DNA from: an uncultured Burkholderiaceae bacterium
GTDB lineage: Bacteria; Pseudomonadota; Gammaproteobacteria; Burkholderiales; Burkholderiaceae_F
DNA length: 5,410 nt
NCBI GenBank assembly: GCA_937936215.1
Contig: CALGWX010000129.1
Location: 1 to 5,410, forward strand
Direction of reading: 5' to 3'
This document shows, in pieces, positions 1 to 5,208 of this stretch. The notes under the pieces are model-generated. The model did not search any database. It worked only from the letters and a program-made list of their open reading frames with translations, and was not told the origin of the DNA. A program made the position numbers and the translations under genes. The stretch's first letter is position 1. Every line of letters starts with the position of its first letter.

Positions 1-1087
1 CGGCCCGGCCGAGTACTTCTCGCTGATGGTGCTGGGCCTGATCGGCGCCGTGGTGCTCGCCGCTGGCAGCCTGATCAAGGCGATCGCGATGATCCTGCTC
101 GGGCTGCTGCTGGGGCTGGTGGGCACCGACGTGAACTCCGGCGTGGTGCGCTTCGCCTTCGACGTGCCGGAGCTTGCCGACGGCATCGGCTTCGTGGCGG
201 TGGCGATGGGAGTGTTCGCCCTCGCTGAAATCGCGGCCAACGTCGAGAAGCGCGAGAAGCGGGAGGTCTTCACCGACCGGGTCAGGCACCTGCTGCCGAC
301 GCGGCAGGACGTCAAGCAGGCGGCCCCCGCGATCGCGCGCGGCACGCTGCTCGGCTCGTTCCTCGGCATCCTGCCCGGCGGCGGCGCGCTGCTCGCCTCT
401 TTTGCCTCCTACACACTGGAGAAGAAGCTCGCCGGCGCTAAGGCCGATCCGCCGTTCGGACAGGGCAACATCCGCGGCGTGGCCGGACCGGAAAGTGCCA
501 ACAACGCCGGCGCGCAGACCAGCTTCATCCCGATGCTCACGCTCGGCATCCCGCCCAACGCGGTGATGGCGCTGATGATCGGCGCGATGACGATCCACAA
601 CATCCAGCCCGGGCCGCAGGTGATGTCGAGCAACCCGGCGCTGTTCTGGGGCCTGATCGCCAGCATGTGGGTCGGCAACCTGATGCTGGTGATCCTGAAC
701 CTGCCGCTGATCGGCATCTGGGTGCAGCTGCTGAAGGTGCCGTACAAGTGGCTGTATCCGGCGATCATCGTGTTCTGCTGCATCGGTGCCTACTCGATCA
801 ACAACAACCCGTTCGACGTCTACGTCACCGCCGTCTTCGGCGCCATCGGTTACCTGTTCTACAAGCTCGGCTGCGAGCCGGCGCCGCTGATCCTCGGCTT
901 CATCCTCGGCCCGATGATGGAGGAGAACCTGCGCCGCGCCCTGCTGCTGTCGCGCGGCGACCCGACCGTGTTCTTCACCCGGCCACTGTCGGCCACGCTG
1001 CTGGCGCTGGCGGCGATCCTCGTCGTGCTGGTGGCGCTGCCGGCGATCAAGCGCCGGCGCGAGGCGGCGTTCCACGAGACCGACTGA
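1..1087 (+). CDS. tctA: TctA-family tripartite tricarboxylate transporter permease, 5' partial
   Basis: This is the large membrane subunit of a tripartite tricarboxylate transporter (TTT). In this family TctA works with a small membrane protein (TctB) and a periplasmic binding protein (TctC) to import carboxylates, driven by an ion gradient. The frame is open from base 2 and already reads GPAEYFSLMVLGL, an internal TctA motif, so the ATG at 26 is not the start; about 361 codons of a family normally near 500 are present. The signature GVAGPESANNAGAQ, then LTLGIPPNAVMALM and IQPGP, lies at nt 476-616. A glycine-rich GILPGGGALL segment precedes it, and GPMMEENLRRALLLSRGD follows near the C-terminus. 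Many hydrophobic segments are visible, the last just before the basic tail IKRRREAAFHETD. A terminator follows 17 nt after the stop. The substrate cannot be told from sequence; tctB and tctC are not in the window and would be expected upstream or elsewhere. Confidence 0.95.
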   Translation, partial: GPAEYFSLMVLGLIGAVVLAAGSLIKAIAMILLGLLLGLVGTDVNSGVVRFAFDVPELADGIGFVAVAMGVFALAEIAANVEKREKREVFTDRVRHLLPTRQDVKQAAPAIARGTLLGSFLGILPGGGALLASFASYTLEKKLAGAKADPPFGQGNIRGVAGPESANNAGAQTSFIPMLTLGIPPNAVMALMIGAMTIHNIQPGPQVMSSNPALFWGLIASMWVGNLMLVILNLPLIGIWVQLLKVPYKWLYPAIIVFCCIGAYSINNNPFDVYVTAVFGAIGYLFYKLGCEPAPLILGFILGPMMEENLRRALLLSRGDPTVFFTRPLSATLLALAAILVVLVALPAIKRRREAAFHETD

Positions 1088-1104
1088 TCCGCCGGCCCAC
1101 GAAA

Positions 1105-1126
1105 CCCGGCCGAAGCCGGGCTTTTT
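1105..1126 (+). terminator. Rho-independent terminator of tctA, probably bidirectional
   Basis: A perfect 6-bp stem CCCGGC/GCCGGG with a CGAA tetraloop (1105-1120) is followed by CTTTTT, starting 17 nt after the permease stop. On the minus strand the same stem has a TTCG loop closed by C-G and is followed by TTT, with an A-run before it. It can therefore also end transcripts of the convergent minus-strand gene at 1188-1400. Confidence 0.85.
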
Positions 1127-1131
1127 CACGA

Positions 1132-1149
1132 CCGCCGCCGTTGCGGCGG
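1132..1149. other. GC hairpin in convergent spacer
   Basis: A perfect 7-bp inverted repeat CCGCCGC/GCGGCGG with a 4-nt loop (CGTT) lies just past the terminator T-tract. It has no T-tract of its own on the plus strand. On the minus strand it is followed by TCGTGAAAAA and then the terminator stem. It may help terminate or protect the 3' end of the minus-strand transcript. Confidence 0.4.
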
Positions 1150-1167
1150 CCGTTTCGGGGGACGTTG

Positions 1168-1186
1168 CGGCGCTGGCCTTGCGCCG
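1168..1186. other. Hairpin immediately after the minus-strand stop codon
   Basis: A perfect 6-bp inverted repeat CGGCGC/GCGCCG with a 7-nt loop ends one base past the stop codon of the 70-aa minus-strand gene. It has no U-tract. In such GC-rich sequence a 6-bp stem can arise by chance, so a 3'-end stabilising role is only possible. Confidence 0.3.
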
Positions 1187-1187
1187 A

Positions 1188-1400
1188 TCAATGCGCGCGC
1201 GGCGCGCTCGCCGTGGCGGCCAGCGTCGTCGCCGGCCGCTCGCCGATCACCTCGGCCACCGGCAGCACGACGACCCGGCTGGCAGCAGTCTGGCACGCGT
1301 ATTCATCGCTGAAGTGCACCTTCGCCATTACCAGCGTGGCGCCGACGAACCCGGCCATCGCGGCACTGACCAGGCGGACGGTCTTGGACGTTGCGTACAT
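1188..1400 (-). CDS. Small hypothetical protein with N-terminal membrane or signal segment (70 aa)
   Basis: I do not recognise a named family. The protein begins MYATSKTVRLVSAAMAGF: a basic N-terminus, then a hydrophobic stretch at about residues 10-26 (LVSAAMAGFVGATLVMA), then a polar region with a single Cys36. It continues through a V-rich RVVVLPVAEVIGERP segment at about 42-56 to an Ala/Thr tail. The hydrophobic stretch could be an uncleaved anchor or a signal peptide; no clear AXA site is seen. The start was chosen because AAGGAG sits 6 nt upstream of the ATG. The frame stays open further upstream, but that extension is low-complexity and has no comparable ribosome binding site. The gene is convergent to tctA, sharing its terminator, and divergent from the GGT-like gene. 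The excellent ribosome binding site and hydrophobic N-terminus argue for a real gene of unknown role in the envelope. Confidence 0.7.
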   Translation of the reverse strand: MYATSKTVRLVSAAMAGFVGATLVMAKVHFSDEYACQTAASRVVVLPVAEVIGERPATTLAATASAPRAH

Positions 1401-1693
1401 GGTGGGCTCCTTCGCTCCGGGTTCCTCGGCGGCCGGTGTGGCCTGCCGATGCATCGCACTGTAGGTTGGCGGGGCAGGCGCCGCGAGCGGATTGCGACCA
1501 AGCGCGCAAATCGCGGCGCGAACTGCAAGGCCCTGCTTTGTCGCCGGCTGGCACAATCCGCCGCTCGCACCGTCCCGGTGGCGTTTCATCGCGGCGGGGC
1601 GCATTTCGTCGCACTTTCGCGCCCTCGTCAGCGGCGAACGCGCTTTTCCATCGAGGCGCTGGCCGCAGTCAGGCACCACGAGGCACCTTGGCC
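1401..1693. other. Divergent intergenic spacer, no gene recognised
   Basis: This 293-nt gap separates the minus-strand 70-aa gene from the GGT-like gene and must hold promoters for both if each is transcribed alone. I see no convincing -35/-10 pair on either strand. TACAGT on the minus strand near 1460 is a weak -10-like hexamer without a suitably spaced -35. A short tandem AGGCACC repeat occurs at 1671-1688 just before the GGT-like start. No RNA gene or long inverted repeat was found. Confidence 0.5.
1407..1412 (-). promoter_or_regulatory. Ribosome binding site deciding the start at 1400
   Basis: The minus strand reads AAGGAG, a near-perfect Shine-Dalgarno sequence, with a 6-nt spacer to the ATG at 1400. 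It fixes the start of the 70-aa gene against the longer open frame that reaches about 1679. Confidence 0.8.
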
Positions 1694-3337
1694 ATGAACT
1701 TCGACTGGACCAACCCCTATCCCACCACGCGGCGGCCGGTGTTCGCGCGCAACGTCGTCGCCACCAGCCAGCCGCTGGCGGCGCAGGCGGGGCTGGCCAC
1801 GATCGCGCGCGGCGGCAACGCGGTCGATGCGGCGGTCGCGGCGGCGGCGGTGATCGCGCTCACGGAACCGTGCAGCAACGGCCTCGGCTCGGACAACTTC
1901 GCCATCGTCTGGGACAGCCACGCGCTGCACGGCATGAATTCCAGCGGCATTTCGCCGGCGGCGTGGAGCCTCGACTACTTCCGCCGCCGCTACGGCGACG
2001 ATCCCGGCAAGCGGCCGCTGCGCGGCTGGGACACGGTGACCACCCCCGGCGCGGTGGCTGGCTGGGCGCTGCTGCACGGCCGCTTCGGCAAGCTGCCTTT
2101 CGCCGACGTGCTGGCCCCCGCGATCGACTACGCCGAGCGCGGCTTCGCCGTCAGCGCCGTGGTGCAGGAGAAGTGGGCCGCGGGCGCGCCGCTGCTCAAG
2201 GACGAGCACGGCTTCGCCGAGCACTTCCTGCCTCGCGGGCGAGTGCCCGCCATCGGCGAGCACTTCGTGCTGCCAGGGGCAGCGCGCACGCTGAAGCTGC
2301 TCGCCAACGAGGGCGCCGAGGCGTTCTATCGCGGCGCGATCGCGGCGGCGATCGCCGAGCACGCGCGCGAGCACGGCGGCGCGATGACGATGGCCGATCT
2401 CGCCGCCTACTGGGACTTCGCGCAGGCGCACGGCTGGGTCGGCACGATCAGCCAGGAGTTTGCCGGCCGCGACGGCCACGCCTACCAGTTGCACGAGATC
2501 CCGCCCAACGGCCAGGGCATCGCCGCGCTGTCCTGCCTGGGCATCCTGCGCCACACGCGGCTGGCCGACTGCCCGCTCGACTCGGCGGACTGGCACCACA
2601 CGGTCATCGAGGCGATGAAACTGGCGTTCGCCGACACGTACGCCTTTGTTGCCGACCCGCGCGCGATGCGGGTGACCCCCAGCCAGCTGCTCGACGACGA
2701 CTACCTGAAGTCGCGCGCGCGGCGGATCGACATGGCCCGCGCGCAGCCCTTCGCCGCCGGCACGCCGCCGAAGGGCGGCACGATCTACCTGGCCGCCGCC
2801 GACGCCGGCGGCATGATGGTGAGCTTCATCCAGAGCAACTACATGGGCTTCGGCTCCGGCATCGTGATCCCCGGCTGGGGCATCTCGCTGCAGAACCGCG
2901 GCGCCGGCTTCTCCCTCGACCCCGGCAGCGCCAACGTGGTGGCGCCGCACAAGCGGCCTTTTCACACCATCATCCCCGCCTTCCTGATACGCGAGGGCAG
3001 GCCGCAGATGAGCTTCGGCGTGATGGGCGGCAACATGCAGCCCCAGGGACACGTGCAGACGCTCACGCGCATGCTGCTCGCCGCGCAGCAGCCGCAGGCG
3101 GCGTGCGACGCGCCGCGCTGGAAGTGGGACTCGGGGCTGAAGGTGGACATCGAGCCGCAGATGCCCGTCGCGGTGCGCGACGAGCTGGCGCGGCGCGGGC
3201 ACGAGATCGCCCGCGTCGAGGACAGCTACATGGACTTCGGCAGTGGGCAGTTCATCTGGCGGCTGGGCGACCCGGCGGTCGACGGTTACGTCGCCGCGAG
3301 CGACTCTCGCCGCGACGGCCTGGCGGCCGGGTTCTGA
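1694..3337 (+). CDS. Gamma-glutamyltransferase-family Ntn hydrolase, YwrD-like (547 aa)
   Basis: This is a self-processing N-terminal-nucleophile hydrolase of the GGT superfamily, which cleaves gamma-glutamyl or related amide bonds. The N-terminal family signature RPVFARNVVATSQPLAAQAG (14-33) is followed by GGNAVDAAVAAAA (40-52), GSDNFA (65-70) and TTPGAVAGW (116-124). The predicted processing site is GG-T363 in GGTIYLAAAD, giving chains of about 362 and 185 residues. The small chain carries FGSGIVIPG, KRPFHTIIPAF (420-430) and the oxyanion-type GG at 445-446 in GVMGGNMQPQGH. No signal peptide is visible, so a cytoplasmic location is inferred, unlike periplasmic E. coli GGT. The start ATG at 1694 sits seven residues before the conserved block, with a weak GAGG 10 nt upstream. 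By hand alignment, donor-pocket residues of classical GGTs (Arg114, Asp433, Ser462, Ser463 in E. coli) are replaced by Ser84, Gly405, His424 and Thr425. The true substrate may therefore not be glutathione. The gene is probably co-transcribed with the four-Cys gene 50 nt downstream. Confidence 0.93.
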   Translation: MNFDWTNPYPTTRRPVFARNVVATSQPLAAQAGLATIARGGNAVDAAVAAAAVIALTEPCSNGLGSDNFAIVWDSHALHGMNSSGISPAAWSLDYFRRRYGDDPGKRPLRGWDTVTTPGAVAGWALLHGRFGKLPFADVLAPAIDYAERGFAVSAVVQEKWAAGAPLLKDEHGFAEHFLPRGRVPAIGEHFVLPGAARTLKLLANEGAEAFYRGAIAAAIAEHAREHGGAMTMADLAAYWDFAQAHGWVGTISQEFAGRDGHAYQLHEIPPNGQGIAALSCLGILRHTRLADCPLDSADWHHTVIEAMKLAFADTYAFVADPRAMRVTPSQLLDDDYLKSRARRIDMARAQPFAAGTPPKGGTIYLAAADAGGMMVSFIQSNYMGFGSGIVIPGWGISLQNRGAGFSLDPGSANVVAPHKRPFHTIIPAFLIREGRPQMSFGVMGGNMQPQGHVQTLTRMLLAAQQPQAACDAPRWKWDSGLKVDIEPQMPVAVRDELARRGHEIARVEDSYMDFGSGQFIWRLGDPAVDGYVAASDSRRDGLAAGF

Positions 3338-3374
3338 GTCGCGGCGCGAAGGCCACGAACATCAGGTCGAACGG

Positions 3375-3378
3375 GGAG
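3375..3378 (+). promoter_or_regulatory. Ribosome binding site of the four-cysteine small gene
   Basis: GGAG within ACGGGGAGCA lies 9 nt before the ATG at 3388, in the 50-nt gap after the GGT-like stop. It supports translation of the small gene from its own start. Confidence 0.65.
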
Positions 3379-3387
3379 CAAGCAAAG

Positions 3388-3567
3388 ATGACTGTCTGTC
3401 CGATCGCGATCGTCGCCGGCTGCAGGAAGTGCCCGGCATTTGCCGTCTGCCCGCTGAAGACGTTGCTTGGCGACCAGGCCAGCACCCGCGCCGACGCCGA
3501 CGCCGCACCGCCTGAGACGGCGAAGCGAAGACCCGCCCAATCGAAGTCGCGCAAGGCCGGCGGCTGA
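3388..3567 (+). CDS. Small four-cysteine protein, putative metal or Fe-S binding (59 aa)
   Basis: The first 21 residues hold four cysteines, Cys4, Cys12, Cys15 and Cys21, spaced C-x7-C-x2-C-x5-C, with prolines after three of them (CPIAI, CRKCPAF, CPLK). This resembles a zinc-knuckle or iron-sulfur site. The rest (about 31-59) is Ala/Asp-rich and then strongly basic (KRRPAQSKSRKAGG), probably disordered and possibly nucleic-acid-binding or just a solubilising tail. No signal peptide is seen, so it should be cytoplasmic. The ATG has GGGGAG 9 nt upstream and lies 50 nt after the GGT-like gene with no terminator between, so one transcript is likely. I believe similar short CP-x-x-I...GC-x-KCP proteins occur in betaproteobacteria, but this is from memory. 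The function is unknown. Confidence 0.75.
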   Translation: MTVCPIAIVAGCRKCPAFAVCPLKTLLGDQASTRADADAAPPETAKRRPAQSKSRKAGG

Positions 3568-3599
3568 CGCACCGTCGGGCCATGGCGCTCGACCGCGGC

Positions 3600-3629
3600 G
3601 CTGCGGGCGTAGCTCCTCGTGCCCGCAGC
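3600..3629. terminator. Possible bidirectional terminator hairpin between convergent genes
   Basis: A perfect 9-bp stem GCTGCGGGC/GCCCGCAGC with a 12-nt loop lies between the converging ends of the four-Cys gene (stop at 3567) and the minus-strand 92-aa gene (stop at 3658). There is no T-tract on either side. It may be a 3'-end structure or a Rho-assisted stop rather than a classical intrinsic terminator. Confidence 0.45.
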
Positions 3630-3652
3630 ACCAATGCGGCTGCCCTGCACGC

Positions 3653-3667
3653 CGGCGCTAGGCGCCG
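3653..3667. other. Inverted repeat over the stop codon of the 92-aa gene
   Basis: CGGCGC-TAG-GCGCCG is a 6-bp perfect inverted repeat with a 3-nt loop that contains part of the minus-strand stop codon (3658-3660). With the 9-bp hairpin 24 nt away it forms a pair of stems at the end of that transcript. A role is uncertain. Confidence 0.3.
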
Positions 3668-3936
3668 ATCTCGCTCGGGCCGTAGTGGGCCTGTTCCGAC
3701 CGGACGTCGGCGCGGCTGCGCGTCGGCTCGGCCGCGTCCACGACCTCCACCGGGTGCCCCTTGCCGAAGGTCGGCAGCCGCTGCAGCGCCTCGGCGCGCA
3801 CTTCCTGCACGCTGTGCTTGCTGTGCAGCGACTCGATCCACTGCCGCGATTCATCGTGGCCGGCGTCGGCCCAGGCGGCGAACGGCGCCAGGGCGAAGGC
3901 AGCGATGGGCAGGGCAAGCAGTCGTTTCGTTTTCAT
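3658..3936 (-). CDS. Small exported protein, DUF4148-like (92 aa)
   Basis: The N-terminus MKTKRLLALPIAAFALAPFA is a textbook Sec signal peptide: basic n-region, hydrophobic core, then AWADAGHDES with a likely signal peptidase I cut after Ala-Trp-Ala (residue 23). The mature part of about 69 residues is polar. It holds SVQEVRAEALQRL (42-54) and RSRADVRSEQAHYG (73-86), a repeated R/Q-x-[ED]-V-R-[AS]-E pattern that recalls the DUF4148 family of small periplasmic proteins common in Burkholderiales. That assignment is by eye and tentative. The start at 3936 was preferred over an in-frame ATG two codons upstream because GGAG lies 6 nt before it but abuts the upstream ATG. The gene is divergent from the dehydrogenase gene and convergent with the four-Cys gene, so it is probably monocistronic. 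The function is unknown. Confidence 0.8.
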   Translation of the reverse strand: MKTKRLLALPIAAFALAPFAAWADAGHDESRQWIESLHSKHSVQEVRAEALQRLPTFGKGHPVEVVDAAEPTRSRADVRSEQAHYGPSEIGA

Positions 3937-3942
3937 CGGCAT

Positions 3943-3946
3943 CTCC
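3943..3946 (-). promoter_or_regulatory. Ribosome binding site deciding the start at 3936
   Basis: The minus strand reads CTGGAGATGCCGATG. GGAG is 6 nt from the second ATG, a normal spacing, and has no spacer to the first, which selects the MKTKRLL start. Confidence 0.7.
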
Positions 3947-3971
3947 AGATGGGGAACGTGGAGGGACGGAA

Positions 3972-4001
3972 GCGCTCGCTGCCCGAAGGCAGTCCGAGCG
4001 C
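3972..4001 (-). promoter_or_regulatory. C(UUCG)G leader hairpin upstream of the exported-protein gene
   Basis: On the minus strand GCGCTCG-GA-CTGCC-TTCG-GGCAG-CGAGCGC forms a 12-bp stem (7 + 5) with a 2-nt bulge and a UUCG tetraloop closed by C-G, an especially stable loop type in RNA. It ends 35 nt before the start at 3936, within a likely 5' leader. Pyrimidine-rich sequence (CTTCCGTCCCTCC) follows rather than a true U-tract. It could stabilise the mRNA, attenuate it, or end a transcript arriving from upstream. Confidence 0.5.
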
Positions 4002-4061
4002 AGAGATCGGCGCGGAGTTCCTCGCCGCGCGGGCCACTTCGGGCCGATGCGGAGGGGGCAA

Positions 4062-4077
4062 TCACCGAGTTCGGTGA
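4062..4077. promoter_or_regulatory. Candidate operator dyad TCACCGAGTTCGGTGA
   Basis: A perfect 7-2-7 inverted repeat lies in the divergent region, 125 nt from the exported-protein start and 154 nt from the dehydrogenase start. Its size and symmetry fit a dimeric regulator site. It could instead be a short hairpin. No cognate regulator gene is in the window. Confidence 0.35.
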
Positions 4078-4195
4078 GCTGGCTGCTGGGCGCCATGCAG
4101 GCGCATCGTTTACCGGCGACGGTTCGCAATGCCGATCCAGCGCGGCCGCCGCGCGCTGCGCGCCGCCGAGAGCGGCTGCTGCCTGCGGCGCGCCG

Positions 4196-4216
4196 TAATA
4201 TCGGAGCTCGTCCGAT
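4196..4216 (+). promoter_or_regulatory. Possible -10 element and overlapping inverted repeat before the dehydrogenase gene
   Basis: TAATAT at 4196-4201 is a good -10-like hexamer in an otherwise GC-rich region, but no clear -35 lies at the usual spacing. It overlaps the inverted repeat ATCGGA-GCTCG-TCCGAT (4200-4216), which ends just before the GGAG ribosome binding site (4218-4221, 10 nt from the ATG at 4232). A repressor site or a short leader hairpin would fit. Confidence 0.35.
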
Positions 4217-4231
4217 CGGAGTCCTTGAACA

Positions 4232-5140
4232 ATGACCACGCAGAAGACCTACGAGCCCGTCGCCCCGCATCGCGTCGCCTTCCTTGGGCTGGGCGTGATG
4301 GGCTTTCCGATGGCCGGCCACCTGGCGCGCGCCGGCCACCATGTGGCCGTCTACAACCGCACGTTGAAGAAGGCCGAGCGCTGGGCCGAGGAATACGGCG
4401 GCCGCATCGCCGCCACGCCTCGCCAGGCCGCCGAGGGCGCACAGATCGTGTTCGCCTGCGTCGGCAACGATGATGACCTGCGCAGCGTCGTGCTCGGCCC
4501 GGAGGGCGCGTTTGCCGGCATGGGCCAGGACGCGATCTTCTTCGACAACACCACCGCCTCGGCCAAGGTGGCGCGCGAGCTGCACGCCGCCGCCCGCGAG
4601 CGCGGACTGCACTTCGTCGACGCGCCGGTGTCCGGCGGCCAGGCCGGCGCGGTCAACGGGACGCTCACCGTGATGTGCGGCGGCGACGCCGAGCCCTTCG
4701 CGCGCGCGCAGCCGGTGGCGATGGCCTTCGCGCGCGCGGTGACGCTGGTGGGGCCGAGCGGCTCGGGGCAACTGGCCAAGATGGTCAACCAGATCACCAT
4801 CGCCGGCCTGCTGCAGGGGCTTTCCGAGGGCATCAACTTCGGGCTGGCCGCGGGCCTCGATATGAAGCTCGTCCTTCAGGTCATCGGCAAGGGCGCGGCG
4901 CAGAGCTGGCAGATGGACAACCGCGGCCCGACGATGATCGAGGACAAGTTCGACTTCGGCTTCGCGGTGGACTGGATGCGCAAGGACCTCGGCCTGTGCC
5001 TGGACGAGGCGCGCCGCAACGGCGCGGCGCTGCCCGTGGCGGCGCTGGTGGACCAGTTCTACGCCGACATCCAGGCGATGGGCGGCAATCGTTGGGACAC
5101 GTCAAGCCTGATCCGGCGCCTGCGCCATCGCCAGCGGTGA
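4232..5140 (+). CDS. NAD(P)-dependent beta-hydroxyacid dehydrogenase, 3-hydroxyisobutyrate dehydrogenase family (302 aa)
   Basis: This enzyme family oxidises beta-hydroxyacids such as 3-hydroxyisobutyrate, tartronate semialdehyde (reductive direction) or related short acids. The Rossmann fold opens with VAFLGLGVMGFPMAGHLA (15-32). YNRTLKKAERW follows the second strand; an Arg after Asn there is usually linked to NADP(H) preference in this family, an inference here. The substrate signature FVDAPVSGGQAGA (128-140) contains Ser134-Gly-Gly. The catalytic lysine is Lys183 in GSGQLAKMVNQ, with Asn187 one helical turn on, and the C-terminal all-helical domain holds the conserved MRKDLGLCLDEA (249-260). 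The length is normal for the family (about 290-300) and all key residues are present, so it should be active. GGAG lies 10 nt before the start. It could be mmsB-like, garR/glxR-like or a succinic-semialdehyde reductase; context does not decide. Confidence 0.93.
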   Translation: MTTQKTYEPVAPHRVAFLGLGVMGFPMAGHLARAGHHVAVYNRTLKKAERWAEEYGGRIAATPRQAAEGAQIVFACVGNDDDLRSVVLGPEGAFAGMGQDAIFFDNTTASAKVARELHAAARERGLHFVDAPVSGGQAGAVNGTLTVMCGGDAEPFARAQPVAMAFARAVTLVGPSGSGQLAKMVNQITIAGLLQGLSEGINFGLAAGLDMKLVLQVIGKGAAQSWQMDNRGPTMIEDKFDFGFAVDWMRKDLGLCLDEARRNGAALPVAALVDQFYADIQAMGGNRWDTSSLIRRLRHRQR

Positions 5141-5208
5141 TCGGCAGCGGCCGCGAAGCGGCGCTCGCCGCCGGCGCGGGCGGACACCGCGCCTGAGCCC
5201 CGACGCCG

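Larger units (their letters stand above)
3937..4231. other. Divergent intergenic region with several inverted repeats, no gene recognised
   Basis: This 295-nt gap carries the control regions of the 92-aa exported-protein gene (leftward) and the dehydrogenase gene (rightward). It holds a UUCG hairpin at 3972-4001, a 16-bp dyad at 4062-4077, a 9-bp inverted repeat with an 18-nt loop (GCGCGCCGC at 4158-4166 and GCGGCGCGC at 4185-4193), and an inverted repeat beside a -10-like TAATAT at 4196-4216. No conserved coding frame or RNA family was recognised. Confidence 0.6.

Noticed and set aside
1490..1512. Imperfect inverted repeat GATTGCG/CGCAAATC as an operator
   Set aside because: It needs a bulge and is short for such GC-rich sequence, so chance is a sufficient explanation.
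1550..1566. TGGCAC as a sigma-54 -24 element before the GGT-like gene
   Set aside because: The matching -12 TTGC element is missing at the required spacing (CCGC is found there).
1401..1679. N-terminal extension of the 70-aa minus-strand gene
   Set aside because: The frame is open but low-complexity, and the AAGGAG 6 nt before 1400 together with the hydrophobic N-terminus supports the short form.
1671..1688. Tandem AGGCACC repeat before the GGT-like start
   Set aside because: Only two 7-nt copies; too short to separate from chance.
1391..1693. N-terminal extension of the GGT-like enzyme to an upstream ATG
   Set aside because: The added 101 residues are Arg/Ser/Pro-rich, and family members normally begin a few residues before the RPVFARNVVATSQP block.
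1628..3202. Long open frame (524 codons) antisense to the GGT-like gene
   Set aside because: It is a by-product of GC-biased third codon positions. The product is Arg/Ala/Val-rich low complexity with no family motif, while the plus strand holds a full conserved enzyme.
1492..3387. Plus-strand open frame running through the GGT-like gene into the four-cysteine gene
   Set aside because: The part before 3388 is an out-of-frame reading of the hydrolase, extremely Arg-rich. Only the segment from the ATG at 3388, which has its own ribosome binding site, looks real.
3851..4771. Open frame of 306 codons on the minus strand across the dehydrogenase start
   Set aside because: It overlaps a well-supported dehydrogenase gene and the exported-protein gene in another frame, and its product is Arg/Ala-rich without motifs.
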